Below are positions 11,942 to 23,640 of a stretch of DNA of 64,000 bases, in pieces. The stretch covers positions 134,127,240-134,191,239 of the forward strand of contig CM077013.1 of assembly GCA_039090855.1 (NCBI GenBank), in the 5' to 3' direction. Position 1 is the stretch's first letter. Every line of letters starts with the position of its first letter. Position numbers and translations under genes: made by a program. This stretch comes from Macrothele yani. Taxonomy: Eukaryota; Arthropoda; Arachnida; Araneae; Macrothelidae. Under the pieces are notes generated by a model. That model did no database searches, was not told where the DNA came from, and was given only the letters and a program-made list of their open reading frames with translations.

Positions 11942-13663
11942 ATTTTCTACACAGTTAATAATATGATTCTGACCAATCAAAGCCGTAAGGAAGTTGGCTA
12001 GAGGATGCCTATTAACTACCTAAAGGAACCTTAGTGCTATGGATATGACGGTCCTATTAAAACAAAAAATTAAATAATATAAACAAAATCACAAAAAAAA
12101 GCTTAAAAATCTGTTTATAAAAGAAAATAAAAACATATAAAAAAAGAAAACTAGTTATTCATCACTAGGATAGCTATACTAAAAATAGTAAAACCAACAT
12201 TAAAATTAATAAGATTCTGATTAATCTATAGAAGCTCACTAAGGTGATTTAATACATGCAAAGATTATTAAATAAACTGCTCGTGTATTTTATAATATTT
12301 CTCATGTATTCTGGAGAGTTAATTCTGCTCTTTCTGATCATTCAGATCCACAGTCTTAAGTTTATATATTTTTTCTCTGGTTAAAATCTCCGCGCGTTGG
12401 TTTCTTGCTGTATGAGGAGGCCATCAGCCCCACCCTCACTGCCCCCCAGCGTCTAGGGAGTGGCGGAAGAGGTCAGCCATGTTCTTCTCTTGTGAGGAGA
12501 AAAGTTTTTGTCACACAAGAGGTAAGCTCTCTTCCTTGTTTTTGGGTTCTAGGTTTTATAAGTTCAATGTTTGTACTTCATGTACCTTTTCTCTGTCGTT
12601 TTTTAGCTTTTCAGCTTTTAAGCATTGGTTTGTCTGTTAACATTTTTGCGGGTTTTAACTCTTACTTTTCTTTGTAACTTTGAGCGTCTTTTGGGGTACC
12701 TAGGAACAGAAGATGGCTAAGCTTGTTCCTTTTCTATGCTCTGTCTATGCGCTGTTTTTTCAAAGTAGTTAAGTTCTTAATAACTAATTAATTATGCACT
12801 TAAAGCACTGCTGAAATACTTTGTACATATTGCAACTAACTGTTTAAGGTATATAACTTTCACAAAGTTTTCTTTAGTTAATTATTATCTTTAACTTATT
12901 CTCGTTTTCGTGCTGTCATAAGTTGTAGAGTAGGGGTTTTTAGACTCAAGTTTTCTTTCAAAAATCTATTCGTTATAAATTAACATTTCCTTTTTTAATT
13001 GCAATGTAAAATTTGGATTTCTTTTGCATTGTTTTTCAGGTTTAAATTCTCTCTCAAACGAACTTGGAATTTCGTTATAGCTGAAAATCATTTCTAATTA
13101 TTATGTCACTCTCACAGCTTGAGTTCTCTTTAATCTTCTTCTCTCTGTTTAATAGTAACAGATGAAGAGCATGGGTCGGGCCATGAAGGTTAATGGATGC
13201 AAGCGAAATTGTTAACTAGTGCTAGGTCATGCTACTCTACGGAGGACATGACTTATATATATATTTTTTAAACTATTTTAGGTGGGAATGTTACTTGCAT
13301 CTATGGCCTTGCAGAAACCCATTTCCAACTAGGTCTTTGTGGAAGTGAGAAAATGCAGAGTTTTTGCTGGTCCTTGATAAAGCCAAGGCTCAGTATTCTC
13401 GACACCTTCTACATTCAGTTGTTTTATTTTATTTTTTTATCTTTTCTCCTTTTACTCACACAGGTAGATACATAACCTTTTCTATGTTGTACTAGGTGTG
13501 AGTCAAAATTATATATGTATTTTTTTGCTTAGGTATCTTTTTTATAGAATGTGAATTCTGAATTTTCAAAACTGCTGCGTTGCGCGTTTTGATTTTCAGG
13601 TTATTTTGCACCCTTCGTTTTAAATTCTAAAATGTTTTCCTTAGTCTTCAGTTTTGCTCTTAA

Positions 13664-13664
<1 letters not shown>
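11942..13664 (+). repeat. PLE unit 3 non-coding trailer
   Basis: This is the inverted counterpart of 5681-7407, base for base over most of its length, and it forms the outer arm of the palindrome. It ends in CTTAAG-type sequence and a TA run. Confidence 0.7.

Positions 13665-13700
<36 letters not shown>
13665..13700. repeat. (TA)n run at PLE terminus
   Basis: A TA run of about 36 bp ends the right side of the PLE palindrome. A shorter one (5669-5680) ends the left side. The element probably targeted or carries TA repeats. Confidence 0.85.
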
Positions 13701-13703
<3 letters not shown>

Positions 13704-13746
13704 AGACATCCAAATAGGACGAAAAGTGAAATTGATTTTATTATGT
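13701..13746 (+). mobile_element. 46-bp RTE fragment (endonuclease/RT linker)
   Basis: The sequence starting TGGAGACATCCAAATAGGAC matches the minus strand of RTE copy 1 at about 4640-4685 with roughly four differences. It encodes the WRHPN...EIDFI segment. It lies on the plus strand, opposite to RTE copy 1 on the other side of the PLE array. Confidence 0.7.
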
Positions 13747-14666
13747 TTATTGATTTTATTATGTTGCCATTAATTTTTCCTTAATTGTATATAAAAAGCC
13801 GATGGAATAACATAATATATTGACCTAAAAACGCCGTTACAACGAAGAAATGATAAAACGGCAGACACGTTACAATGATCATTTAAAAAGCGACTAGATC
13901 TCCCGCTCTGGAGAATTTTCTATTTCAGTCATTTCTTTCTAATTCTTCACAGCAACTGCCAATCTTACGTAACCAGTAATACTTTATTGTATGAATAATT
14001 TATTTCAAGCCATGGACTTTTCATTAATTATATATATATGTAGTTTGACCAAAAAATGGGTGGTGGGGGTGGGCACAAATAAGTGTAAACTGATGTTTTC
14101 GCTGATGTTTTCCTTTTCCTGGGATGCAATTCTTGGAAACAATTTCTCTGTTAATACCACAAAATTTGGATCTTCTAAGTGCATAACAAACTTTTTTTTG
14201 TTCTGCATTACACTTTACCCACTGCTGATAACAACGACGACGAACAGGCCCAGTGCGTTTTTGACAAGATGCTATGTATTCTGAAAATCGAGCCTTCTCT
14301 CTTTTACTACAAATTCTTTTAAATATTACAAATATTTTTTTGCCGATACGTGAATAATGTTGCATAACGATTTCTCTACATTGTTAGCATTTTGCCGTGG
14401 ATTTACTTCCACACAAAAACGAATCATAGCCAAATCTAAAATGTGAGTATAGCAACATGTGGGTGTGTGTTCATAGAGCTTTTAGTTTATCCTCTTTGAA
14501 CTTCGTATCGATTCCATTTGCCTCCCACTCGTATTTGCTGCCCCATCGTAGGCTTGCAATCGTACATAAATTCAGAACTTGTGCGGGAGGCTGCATCCCT
14601 GATGCTACGCCTATGAAAAATTTGGCTGTTTCATATTCATAAAAACAGTTTAGTTGTGAGAGTTAA
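13747..14666. other. Unassigned DNA
   Basis: No transposon end or known protein motif was recognised. A minus-strand frame at 14024-14365 is Lys/Arg/Cys-rich (RCYQQWVKCNAEQKKVCYAL), but it has no family that I recognise and may be chance. Confidence 0.4.
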
Positions 14667-15254
14667 ACAGTGAAGTGCTAAACGTCACGTGATACGTTCC
14701 TAGTATCATGTAGGACCCCCTCTAATCCCGTGAAGTGCAGCAACTCGACGTGGCATCGATTCCACATGTGGCCGGAAGTCTTCTGGCGAGATGTTGAGCC
14801 AAGGCGTCTGAACAGCAGCCGACAGTTCCCTGGTATTTGTACATCCAGGATCTTGGGTGCGAATGGACCTTACCACCACGTCTCATAAGTGCTCTGTTTG
14901 GTTCATGTTGGGCGAACGTGGTGGTCACACCATCCGTCGGGACTGCCCAGTATTCTTCTCGAATCAATTTTAGACAACTTGGACTCGATGACATGGTGCA
15001 TTGTCCGCCTGGAAAATCCCATCGTTGTTGGGGTATATGAAGGACTGCAAATGGTCACTCAGCTTAGCAACAAAGCGATTACCGGTTAATAAAAAGTGTA
15101 TAAGGACCAGAGAACCCAAACCGTACCACGTAAAGACTCCCCATACATGTATGGAACAACCACCAGCTTTCACAGAGCCTTGTTGAAAGCTTGAGTCCAT
15201 AGACTCATGGGACCTGCGTCACACTCGAATCCTACCATTAGTTTCTAACAACTA

Positions 15255-16808
15255 CACTGGTGTGCAAAAATTAAGGACGAAGAGGAGAAATTAGCATAGC
15301 AGCGGAACGAGTAGGCAGAACGGACCGAAAGACCACTCAGGAGATAGACTAGGGTCCGGTACGGTAGGGCATGCGCATATATGCAGCATGACGTAGTGGG
15401 GGGGGGTGTCGGAAGGGTATAAAGCACACGGGCGGTGTACGCTGAGCAAGTCGGTGAAAGCTATTCCACGGTGTATATCGGTTTGAACGACGTCGAGTTG
15501 CTGCCACCGTGTGTTATGGCCAACAGGCAATCCAGTAGACAACATCTGGATGACTTTACCCGAGGTTGCGTCATTGGGAAGTTGGAAGAAGGTCGAAGTG
15601 CGACTAGTGTGGCCGAGGAGTTCGGGATCACTCACAGCATCGTTTCAGCAGCTTGGAGTGCATTTCAAATGACAGGAACAGCTGTCCGAGAGTTTAGCAG
15701 TGGTCGTCCACGAGCAAGCACGGCGGCGGACGACCGGTATATTGTCCTACAGACGAGAAGAGACAGACGGCAGACAGCGGGAGAAATCGCAAGGCACATG
15801 CAATAGGCAACTGGACGTCCGTTATCGCGTTTTACCGTGGCCAGAAGGCTGCACAAAGGTGGTCTATTTGCATGACGACCAGTACGGTGTGTGCTATTAA
15901 AGCTTGCTCATCGGAGACGGCGGTTTCTGTGGTGCCAGGAACACAAACAAAAACCGGACACATCAGCAATGGGCGTCCAGTTCTCTTAACAGATGAGAGC
16001 CGATTTAGTCTGACGAGCGGTTCTGGACGTATACACCATCTGGAGAGAGCTGGAAACACGCAATCACACCTCCAACATCATCGAAAGAGAACAGTTTGGA
16101 GGTGGCAGAGTTATCGTTTGGGGCCGTATCATGCTTGGTAGCCGTACTGACATCCACATCTTCCAAAGAGGTTCAGTCACTGGTGTCCGCTATTGTACCG
16201 AATTTCTCCTGCCTCACGTGCGTCTGTTTAGAGGTGCTGTGGGTCATGAGTTCCTCTTCATGGACGACAACGCTACACCTCATCTTACAGTGGCTGTCGC
16301 AGATCTGTTGTAGAGTGAAGATATTCAACGCATGGATTGGCCAGCAAGGTCCCCGGACCTAAATCCAATCGAACACGTGTGGGACCGGGAGACGCTTGGA
16401 AGCACGTCACTAGCCGCCAGAAACATTTCCGCAGCTGTGACTGGTGCTACAAGGTGAATGGGCCGCGATGCCTCAACAGCTCCTTGACAACCTCGTACTC
16501 AGCATTAACAGACGTTGTAAATCCTGCAACGCAGTCAAGGGTGATCATATCCCCTACTAAAGACTGGATTTTTCTTGGCAGCCGCCTGTCACATGGACGT
16601 TTCTGTCTTCTGTCCAGTTGTGCTCGAAGCTACCTTTTCAATAAAGTGCCTTTGTATCCTTTGGATTCCTTGTTTGGACGGTTTTGCTCACTTGTACCAT
16701 ATTCGTACATCTTGGGGATCTTATGGTGTGATTTGAGTCGATGTGGAGCACTTCTGCACAACGTTACATTCGAAAAACCGTCTCGTCCTTAATTTTTGCA
16801 CGCCAGTG
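15255..16808 (+). mobile_element. Tc1-like element B, inserted in element A
   Basis: It has inverted ends CACTGGTGTGCAAAAATTAA and the reverse of CACTGGCGTGCAAAAATTAA, flanked by TA at 15253-15254 and 16809-16810. The plus-strand transposase starts at 15516. It has a good N-terminal frame (DDFTRGCVIGKLEEGRSATS, a helix-turn-helix), then stops and shifts. Catalytic motifs remain as TDESRFSL, FMDDNATPH and SPDLNPIEHVWD, so it was a DD34E transposase. The 3' part after about 16440 is badly decayed. Confidence 0.85.
15516..16560 (+). pseudogene. Tc1 transposase of element B
   Basis: This would cut and paste the element by recognising its inverted ends. The first 96 codons (15516-15803) are open and cover the paired helix-turn-helix DNA-binding domain. 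A stop follows KHMQ-like sequence at 15804. The DDE domain survives in three shifted segments, with a further stop just after VAVADLL at about 16311. All three catalytic acidic residues are still recognisable. Confidence 0.8.
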
Positions 16809-17433
16809 TAGTAGCGTGACTCATCGGATCACACCACATGTTGCCAGTTTTCCAGAGTCCAATTACCGTGTTCACGAGCTCAAGTGAAGCGCTGTGACCG
16901 ATGTCGTGGTTTTAACAAAGGCACTCTGGTGGGTCTTCTGCTCCCATACCTCATGGACGCTAAATTACGTTGCACTGACCTCATGGATATGTCTCTCGTA
17001 CCTCCTGCATTGAATGTGGATGTTATTGGAGCTAGAGTCGCTTGTCTGTTAGCATGGACAATCCTGGTGAGACGTCGCTGGTCACGGTCTTTCAGCACCC
17101 GTGGTCGGCAACTGCCCTATCCACGGTGCGTGGTAATGACTCCCATGAAGTATTCTCGGTACACACGTGACACCTTGGTTCGAGGAATGTTGAATGTTCG
17201 TACAACTTCGGAAATTGATTGTCCCATCCGTCTGGCTCTCACTACCATGCCTCGTTCAAACTCCGATATTTCACGTCGGCCTGCCATAATCCTACTGGCG
17301 GTTGTTTAACCTGACTCACGAGATCACACTTCGCAACTGATAAAAGTCGTGGCATGCGTCGAAGTTCTTATGCGACAGCAGCGCCAGTTAAAAATTTGCA
17401 TACTGCTCTCTCATGACTTTTGGCACTTCAATG

Positions 17434-17787
17434 CATTTGTAACTCTGACAACTAAACTATTTATCAAAATGGAAATAAATTCGTAATAAATGGTACGATT
17501 TACCAAGACCTGCACGAAATGCATTAACTAAAATTTATGTATTAAAGGAGTTTTGTTTTGCCCCAACTGAAATATTTCGTCAAGTTAAGAAATCACTATC
17601 GCTCTGGGATTAATTTCAATTGATACAACACAAATTCTTGGCTTACGGGATGCCCTACTACAGGAATGGCGCATCCTTTTTGCGAATGTGCGCCAAAATT
17701 AGCGATAATCTTCTTAAAAATTCGATCGCGTGTCCATGGGGACGTTCAAAAGCAGATTCTCATTTATTATTTAATTTATGCATTCTT

Positions 17788-17839
<52 letters not shown>

Positions 17840-18144
17840 GAAAAATTCACGCTGACCGAAACCAATGACAATTATTTCCCAAATACTGATGTGCACAGAG
17901 GGTCTGCGAGAATTTCAAAACGTGTCGTACGACGTCTCGTGTTCTTGGAACAGCCCCGAATGGCGCCAAGCAGGAGTGAGAAGTCTCCTGCGAACAGGTT
18001 TTGCTGCACTCGTCGGGATTCGCAAGAACTGCAGGCTCCCCTTCCAGCCTGGTCCACAGAGAAAAAAGGTAGGGCATGCTACACCGTGGTCGCTAAACCC
18101 TCCGCCATTCGCTAGCCCACTAATGTATTCTTTAGTTACAGCCA
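17434..18144. other. Unassigned DNA with (CA)n microsatellite
   Basis: A CA repeat lies at about 17788-17837. The several overlapping open frames at 17850-18115 are on both strands without recognisable motifs and are treated as chance. Confidence 0.5.
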
Positions 18145-18370
18145 GGTAGATTCTTTTCGCGCTTCTGCTTAGATGGTAGGTACGAACGCTGGAACCACAA
18201 AATATCCGTCGTAAGTCGGATGGCCACGTTAAGCCGTCGGACCCGGGTATTGCCCCCCCCCCCCCCATTACAAATAATAACGCCTTCCTCTTGCTTTCCA
18301 CCTCGATCCCGTGTGACTTTCCTGTCCGGCACTCTAGCACAAATCATCTAGTTTCCTACTTCTAAGGGTT
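18145..18370 (-). repeat. Dispersed repeat family D, copy 1
   Basis: Read on the minus strand it matches 45320-45525: the AACCCTTAGAA start, the GCTAGAGTGCC block, the GGAAAGT(C/G)ACACGG block, then GGGTCCGACGGCTTAA. It contains a C-run at about 18250-18266. No coding capacity is evident. It may be a SINE or the end of a larger element. Confidence 0.55.
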
Positions 18371-18486
18371 ATCAATGACCTGGTTCACACACTCCCTAAG
18401 TTGCTCTACATAAATGTCAAACCTCAAGCTTGTCGTCATGCAACAACCTTAACCGGTTGAACAAAGAAAAAAAACAACGTATTATA

Positions 18487-19799
18487 CACAGTGCGTCAAA
18501 GAATTTTTAACACTGGGTCTGTAAAATGAAACAGAAACAAGAAATTATAATTTGTTTTGGTTCATTATTCAAAAAAGTCCCTCCGGCTTCAATACACTTG
18601 TAACAGCGATTTAATAATGATTCGAATGCCTGCTCCAGTTCACTTTGCGGAATTGCCTCCAAAGCACGCGTCGAAGCTGTTCGTATGGTCGAAATATCAT
18701 CAAAATAACACTCTTTTAACGTCATTTTAAGTTTTGGGAACAAAGAAAAGTCGCAGGGTGCTAAATCAGGCGAATACGGTGGATGATTCAACACACAGAC
18801 GTTATTTTTCGCCAAAACTCTTACGAACAAAAAGTGAGGTGTGACTGGGTGCATTATCGTGCAACAAATACCAACTGCTTTCATCTCGATATTCTGGACG
18901 AATGCGACGAATTCTGCCCATCAAATGCCTCAAAACATTTAAATAAGGCTCACCAGTAATTGTTTGTCCACTTGGAACAAATTCTTTGTGGATAATAAAT
19001 ACCCTTACTATCGAAGAATGTAATGAGCATTGTTTTGATTTTCGATGGAACCTTTTTTGTCTTGTGGGGAGTTTTTTTTTTACTTCCATTCCGCACTTTG
19101 TCGCTTTGTTTTGGGATAATATTGAAAACACCATGTTTCATCACCAGTAACAATCGATTTTAAGAAGTTTGGATCATTTTCAGCGGCTGAAATGATGTCT
19201 CTGCAATGTGCACTTCTCCTTGATTTTTGTTCATTGGTTAACGTGTGTGGAACAAATTTAGCCCAGACTTTTGTTTTGCCCAAATCTTCATGCAGGATGG
19301 TTCGAATCGTTTCTTTGTTGATGTTTAAAGACTCTTCCATCATTCTTAGTGACGCACATCGATTGTTTGCCACGAAATCACGCACTTTTTTAACAATCTC
19401 AGGTGTCCTAGATGAACTTGGTCTTCCGGTATGCTTATGATCTTCTAGCGTATCTCTTCCGTCCAAAAAATGTTTGTGCCACAGGAAAACATTTGATCTA
19501 CTTTAACAAAACTCACCGTAAATTTGTTTCATCATTTGGTACGTTTCCGAGGCTGTTTTACCAAGTTTTGCGTTAAATTTAATAACATCCCTTTGTTCCA
19601 TCTTAATAATTTAACATGAAAAAAAAATTTACTTCTCTAATGAACGCCCGTTTCGTTTGAGTTACTTTAACAACTGCGCAGTACTTTTGGCAGAAAGCAA
19701 GCAGATGGTCACGGTTTATAACGCATTCGCGATTACACTGGTGGCGCCACCGTAGGCTGAAATCTAGCGCCAGTCTTAAAAATTCTTTGACGCACTGTG
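18487..19799 (-). mobile_element. mariner element 1
   Basis: The perfect outer inverted repeats CACAGTGCGTCAAAGAATTT are flanked by TA at 18485-18486 and 19800-19801. The inside is filled by one minus-strand mariner transposase relic. The terminal repeats are clean although the gene is broken, so the copy could still have been moved in trans. Confidence 0.9.
18507..19601 (-). pseudogene. mariner (DD34D) transposase
   Basis: The start MEQRDVIKFNAKLGK at 19601 is followed by a stop near 19503. Then comes a long open segment with NRCASLRMMEESLNINKETI (second helix-turn-helix) and VTGDETWCF (first Asp). After a shift, LLHDNAPSHTS (second Asp) and then YSPDLAPCDFSLFPKLK (third Asp) follow. All three catalytic Asp of a DD34D mariner are present. 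At least one stop and two frameshifts disable it. Confidence 0.85.
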
Positions 19800-19894
19800 T
19801 ACAACGAAGTACAGATCAATAGCAAAACAAAATATTACACAAAACTCAAAGGAAGAATCACTCAAAGTAAATGTTTGAAAAAAACAACAACATA

Positions 19895-21323
19895 CACTGA
19901 CTGAAAAAAAAATCCCAACACCAAGAAGGGGTTGTGTTAGATAAACGACAGTTGGTAGGCGGTGAGAGTACATCTGTAAGATGACGTCTATGCAAATTTC
20001 GCGCTCGGTGCATACGTGTGGCGCTAGTAGCGCCCCTCGGAACATGCAAAGCAGGTTTGCTGTAAATACGCGCTGTAACGTTCGTGAGCGTTAGTTATCG
20101 TTGAGATTCAACGTAGTGTGTTGATGTTAGTCAAGAATGCATTTAAGAAGACGAAGAAGCCATTATAAACAAATCACGGAGTTTGAACGAGGTCGTGTAA
20201 TAGGGCTACGAGAAGGTGGATTTTCTTTCCGCAATATTGCAGAACGACTTGGCAGGAATGTAGCCACTGTGCATGATTGTTGGCAGCGGTGATCAAGGGA
20301 AGGTACTGCCTCAAGAAGACCGGGTTCTGGCCGGCTACGTGCCACTACTGAGAGGGAAGACCGCCGTGTACGGCGTATGGCCGTGGTGCATCGTACCGCG
20401 TCTGCGGCAGCAATTCGAGCTGCAGTTGCCACCATAGTGACACAACGAACTGTTACAAATCGGTTACTTGAAGGACAGCTCCGAGCCAGACGCCCTGTAG
20501 CGTGCCTTCTACTTACTCCAAACCACTGCCGTTTGCGACGTCAGTGGTGTCAAGCTAGAGCTCATTGGAGGACGGAGTGGAGGTCTGTTGTGTTTTCTGA
20601 TGAAAGCCGGTTCTGCCTGGGTGCCAGTGATGGCCGTGTGTTGGTTAGAAGGAGGCCAGGTGAGCGCCTGCAACCAACCTGTCTGCGGCCGAGACACACT
20701 GGATCTACACCTGGAGTTATGGTCTGGGGAGCAATTTCCTATGACAGCAGGAGCACTCTGGTGGTTATCCCACGCAACCTGACGGCACAGTTGTACGTCG
20801 GTCTGGTGATTCAACCTGTTGTGCTGCCATTCATGAACAGCATTCCAGGGGGTGTTTTCCAACAGGATAACGCTCGCCCGCATACCGCTGTTGTAACCCA
20901 ACATGCTCTACAGAGTGTCGACATGTTGCCGTGGCCTGCTAGATCACCAGATCTTTCACCAATCGAGCACGTATGGGACATCATTGGACGACAACTCCAG
21001 CGTCACCCCCAACCAGCATTAACCGTCCCTGTATTGACCGATCAAGTGCAACAGGCATGGAACTCCATCCCACAAACTGACATCCAGCACCTGTACGACA
21101 CAATGCATGAACGTTTGCGTGATTGCATTCAACATTTTGGCGGTTACACCGGTTATTAATGTACCAGCATTTCACATTTAAAATGGCTCTTCTCGCGCTT
21201 ACCTTAAGCTGTGATCTTGAAACCTTAATCGATTAAATATGTTACCTATACAAATGTATTGCCGCCATTTCATTCCTCTACAACGATTTTTTCGAGGTGT
21301 TGGGATTTTTTCTTCCGTCAGTG
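19895..21323 (+). mobile_element. Tc1-like element C, nearly intact
   Basis: It has inverted ends CACTGACTGAAAAAAAAATC and, inverted, CACTGACGGAAGAAAAAATC, flanked by TA at 19893-19894 and 21324-21325. The element is 1.43 kb with about 240 bp of 5' leader and one plus-strand transposase. It is the best preserved DNA transposon of the window. Confidence 0.9.
20137..21159 (+). pseudogene. Tc1 transposase of element C, one premature stop
   Basis: The frame from ATG 20137 to TAA 21159 is 340 codons, a normal Tc1 length, and is broken only by TGA at codon 52 (20290-20292). The codon stands where relatives usually have Trp, so one G-to-A change explains it. The N-terminal EFERGRVIGLREGGFSFRN is the first helix-turn-helix. 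The DDE triad is VFSDESRF, VFQQDNARPHT and SPDLSPIEHVWD. The protein would bind and cut the element ends. It starts after about 240 bp of leader. Confidence 0.9.
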
Positions 21324-21497
21324 TACATATAAATTTTAGTAGTTTTTGCCTGTGACTGAAGGCATGGAAGAAATAAAGAAAGATCTCAGAGGTACATTGG
21401 TACTTTTTATATATGTTTCAAATTTTTTCTCAGTAACCAATCCTGTCAGAATTCAAAAACAAGTGACTCTGTTTCTTTTCCCCTGGTAGCATATCTA

Positions 21498-22733
21498 CAC
21501 TATATAGACAAAAGTTACCGGACACCTAGAACAAAAAAAGAACATCATTTATTGACATATATCAGTACGGTGTCGGCCCACCTTTGGTCTTAATGCATAC
21601 ACTGACCCTTCGAGATATGCTCTCGACAAGGTTTTGGAACACAGCAATACGTATGCGCTTCCGTTCAGTACATAATGCTCCCGATAACTGTTGCTTAGTT
21701 GTAGGCCTTGGTTCCAAACTCCTTACGCGATGCTCTAATTCATCCATTAGGTGCTCTATGGGATTAAAATCAGGGCTCTATGCTGGCCAGTCCACACACG
21801 ATCCGGAATTATCGTCAAGCCGCGCAGTACGACTCCTTGCTTTATGGCTCGGTGCATTATTCTGCTGGTACCAACAAGGATCGGTTCCATAGTATTGCCA
21901 CAGAGTTGGTAGGGCATAACTGTCCAGGATATCGAGGTAGACGTGCTGGTTAACAGGTTTGTCTACGATAACCAATGGGCCGGGACCATACCGCGGAAAA
22001 CACCAGCACACGAGTATACTGCCAGCTCCAAACTTGACCGTAGAAACAGTACACTGTGGTAAATAGCATCCCCCGGCTGCTTTCATACCCACGCACGGCC
22101 GTGAGACCGATGTATCGTTTATCTGGATTGATCAGTCCATAAGACACGTTTCCATTGATCTACGGTCCACGATATTCTTTACACCATGCTAAACGACGAG
22201 TAGCATTCTGAATGAAGATGAAAGGCTTATGAGCAGCGGCACAACCACGGTAACCCATGGAATGAAGTTCTTTGCGAATGGTACGTGTACATACCGAGGT
22301 TCCAGCATTTTTACTCACATATACACTGAGGTGTTGTGCAGTACTCCGTCGATTAGCTGTAACGACTCTTCTGAGGCTTCGACAATCTCTATCAGTGATT
22401 TTCTTTGGTCTGCCGGTACGTTTTGCTGCTTTAGGCACGCCACGAGTCTTCCACTTATTCAGTACATCCAAAACAGTTGACTTTGGGTACGTTTAAACTC
22501 ATCTCAATTTCTGTTATAGGCAACCCACTAATATAACACCCAACATCTTTCCTTTCTCAAAGTCAGTTCTCTCGCGCCGCGACATTTTCACTCAACCTCA
22601 CAGTGCGACATGATCGGGGTCAGCTTCAGGCTTGTTTTTATACCGTTTGCAGCTGTACCGCGCATCTTAACTACGCAGCGGATCCTCTCATTTGCTTTTG
22701 AAAGGGTGTCCGGTTACTTTTGTCAATATAGTG
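21498..22733 (-). mobile_element. Tc1-like element D, copy 1
   Basis: It has inverted ends CACTATATAGACAAAAGTTA and, inverted, CACTATATTGACAAAAGTAA, flanked by TA at 21496-21497 and 22734-22735. A sister copy lies at 31774-32957 in the same orientation. The transposase runs from ATG 22585 to the stop at 21562 on the minus strand and is broken by several stops. Confidence 0.9.
21562..22585 (-). pseudogene. Tc1 transposase of element D, copy 1
   Basis: The start MSRRERTDFEKGK is followed after a shift by STVLDVLNKWKTRGVPKAAK (first helix-turn-helix and linker) and KRTGRPKK. Then come NRRSTAQHLSVYVSKNAGTS and a DDE domain with TDQS at the first Asp site. The frame ends in LVESISRRVSVCIKTKGGPT, a typical Tc1 C-terminus. 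Stops occur in both domains, so it is inactive. Confidence 0.85.
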
Positions 22734-22749
22734 TAAATATATATCAGTG

Positions 22750-22870
22750 AATTCACTCTGGTCATGATGTCGTCCAGTCTGCTCATTTTCCTTATCCACC
22801 ATACATTTTCTACAGATTACCAACGAAACTTTTCTCACGTGAAGCGTCCCTAACCGCACCTTCCATTGCT
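22750..22870 (-). mobile_element. RTE 3'-region fragment
   Basis: CTCTGGTCATGATGTCGTCC and the next bases match the C-terminal coding region of RTE copy 1 around 2710-2760, in the same minus orientation. The match fades after about 120 bp. Confidence 0.5.
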
Positions 22871-23640
22871 TCATTCAAAGCTATAACATTCTTGCAATAT
22901 TACAAGAGAATACAAACGAATAAAAAAAACAAACGAAAATGCCAGGCGTAATGAAACGTGTTCGGGCCATGTATCCCCAGTCTCTTAATTTCCATTGAAT
23001 CAATAACTTATTATTGGGTTGACGGGAAAATTATTTAGGTTACCCTACAACCAATTTAAAACGCAAATAGCTTGCAATGGCTGGATGCTGCTTTTTCGCT
23101 TGTTAAATAGACGATTTTTTTCACTAAGCTTTTATTTATTTTTGTTTATAGAAAAAAATGTTTTCGCTTTTGTTTTTTTAACTGTGCTTTCGGGTGGTAA
23201 TGCTTTTCGTATTTGATGACAAAGCAGCAAACGGTTTAGCTACCATTTGTGATGTGTTCGGGATAAAAAGATGCAACAAAATTCCTTTGAAAAACTTTGG
23301 TTTAGAATGCCTAGTTGTAGTGACTGATTTAAGAGACAACCCCGCTTTTAACAAACCATCGTTACTGGATGATGAAGATTTAAAGAAGACGGCAGCTGAA
23401 AAGTCGACGGCGAATATAACAGAAAGTAGAGATTTGCATAATGTCGATTGTACAATTGTTCTCGATTGTCTTGATTAGTTTAAGAAGGGTTTCAAAACTC
23501 AATACTCGGATACTGCATGAGATGGCGGCTAAAAAATTCAATAGACACATTTGCTGTTCGAATGACGTTCTTTCTCGTGGACCAATAAACTATTTTGTTA
23601 ATTTGAATTACTACTAGTGAAAATAACAGAAAAACAAGTT
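22871..23640. other. Unassigned DNA with a short open frame
   Basis: A plus-strand frame at 23194-23478 (94 codons) reads acidic and Lys-rich in its second half (LLDDEDLKKTAAEKS). I do not recognise it. It has no clear start context or neighbour support and may be an element fragment or an exon. Confidence 0.35.

Larger units (their letters stand above)
5681..13664. mobile_element. Compound Penelope-like element: two tandem minus units and one inverted plus unit
   Basis: Unit 1 (minus, about 5681-8182) and unit 3 (plus, about 11156-13664) each start inside the RT gene, within about 12 nt of the same point, and run to a TA-rich end. Unit 2 (minus, about 8183-11155) reaches further 5' into the RT but lacks the last ~490 bp of the trailer. 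Unit 2 joins unit 1 head to tail at 8182/8183 and unit 3 head to head at about 11155. Tandem and inverted 5'-truncated copies are a known habit of PLEs. The arms are very similar by eye, so the array looks young. Confidence 0.8.
14667..17433 (-). mobile_element. Tc1-like element A, split by Tc1 element B
   Basis: The terminal repeats are CAGTGAAGTGC at the left and, inverted, CATTGAAGTGC at the right. The minus-strand transposase starts near 17287 with an ISEFERGMVVRARRMGQS-like helix-turn-helix. It continues through RDQRRLTRIVHANRQATL and SDESR (first catalytic Asp) up to 16811, and resumes at 15252 with GRIRVWR, FQADNAPCH (second Asp) and SPNMNQTEHL (Glu). Stops and frameshifts make it inactive. 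Element B sits exactly between SDESRY and LLETNGR. Confidence 0.8.

Noticed and set aside
17840..18340. Several overlapping frames on both strands
   Set aside because: No motifs; overlap in all frames is expected from locally few stops, and part belongs to dispersed repeat D.
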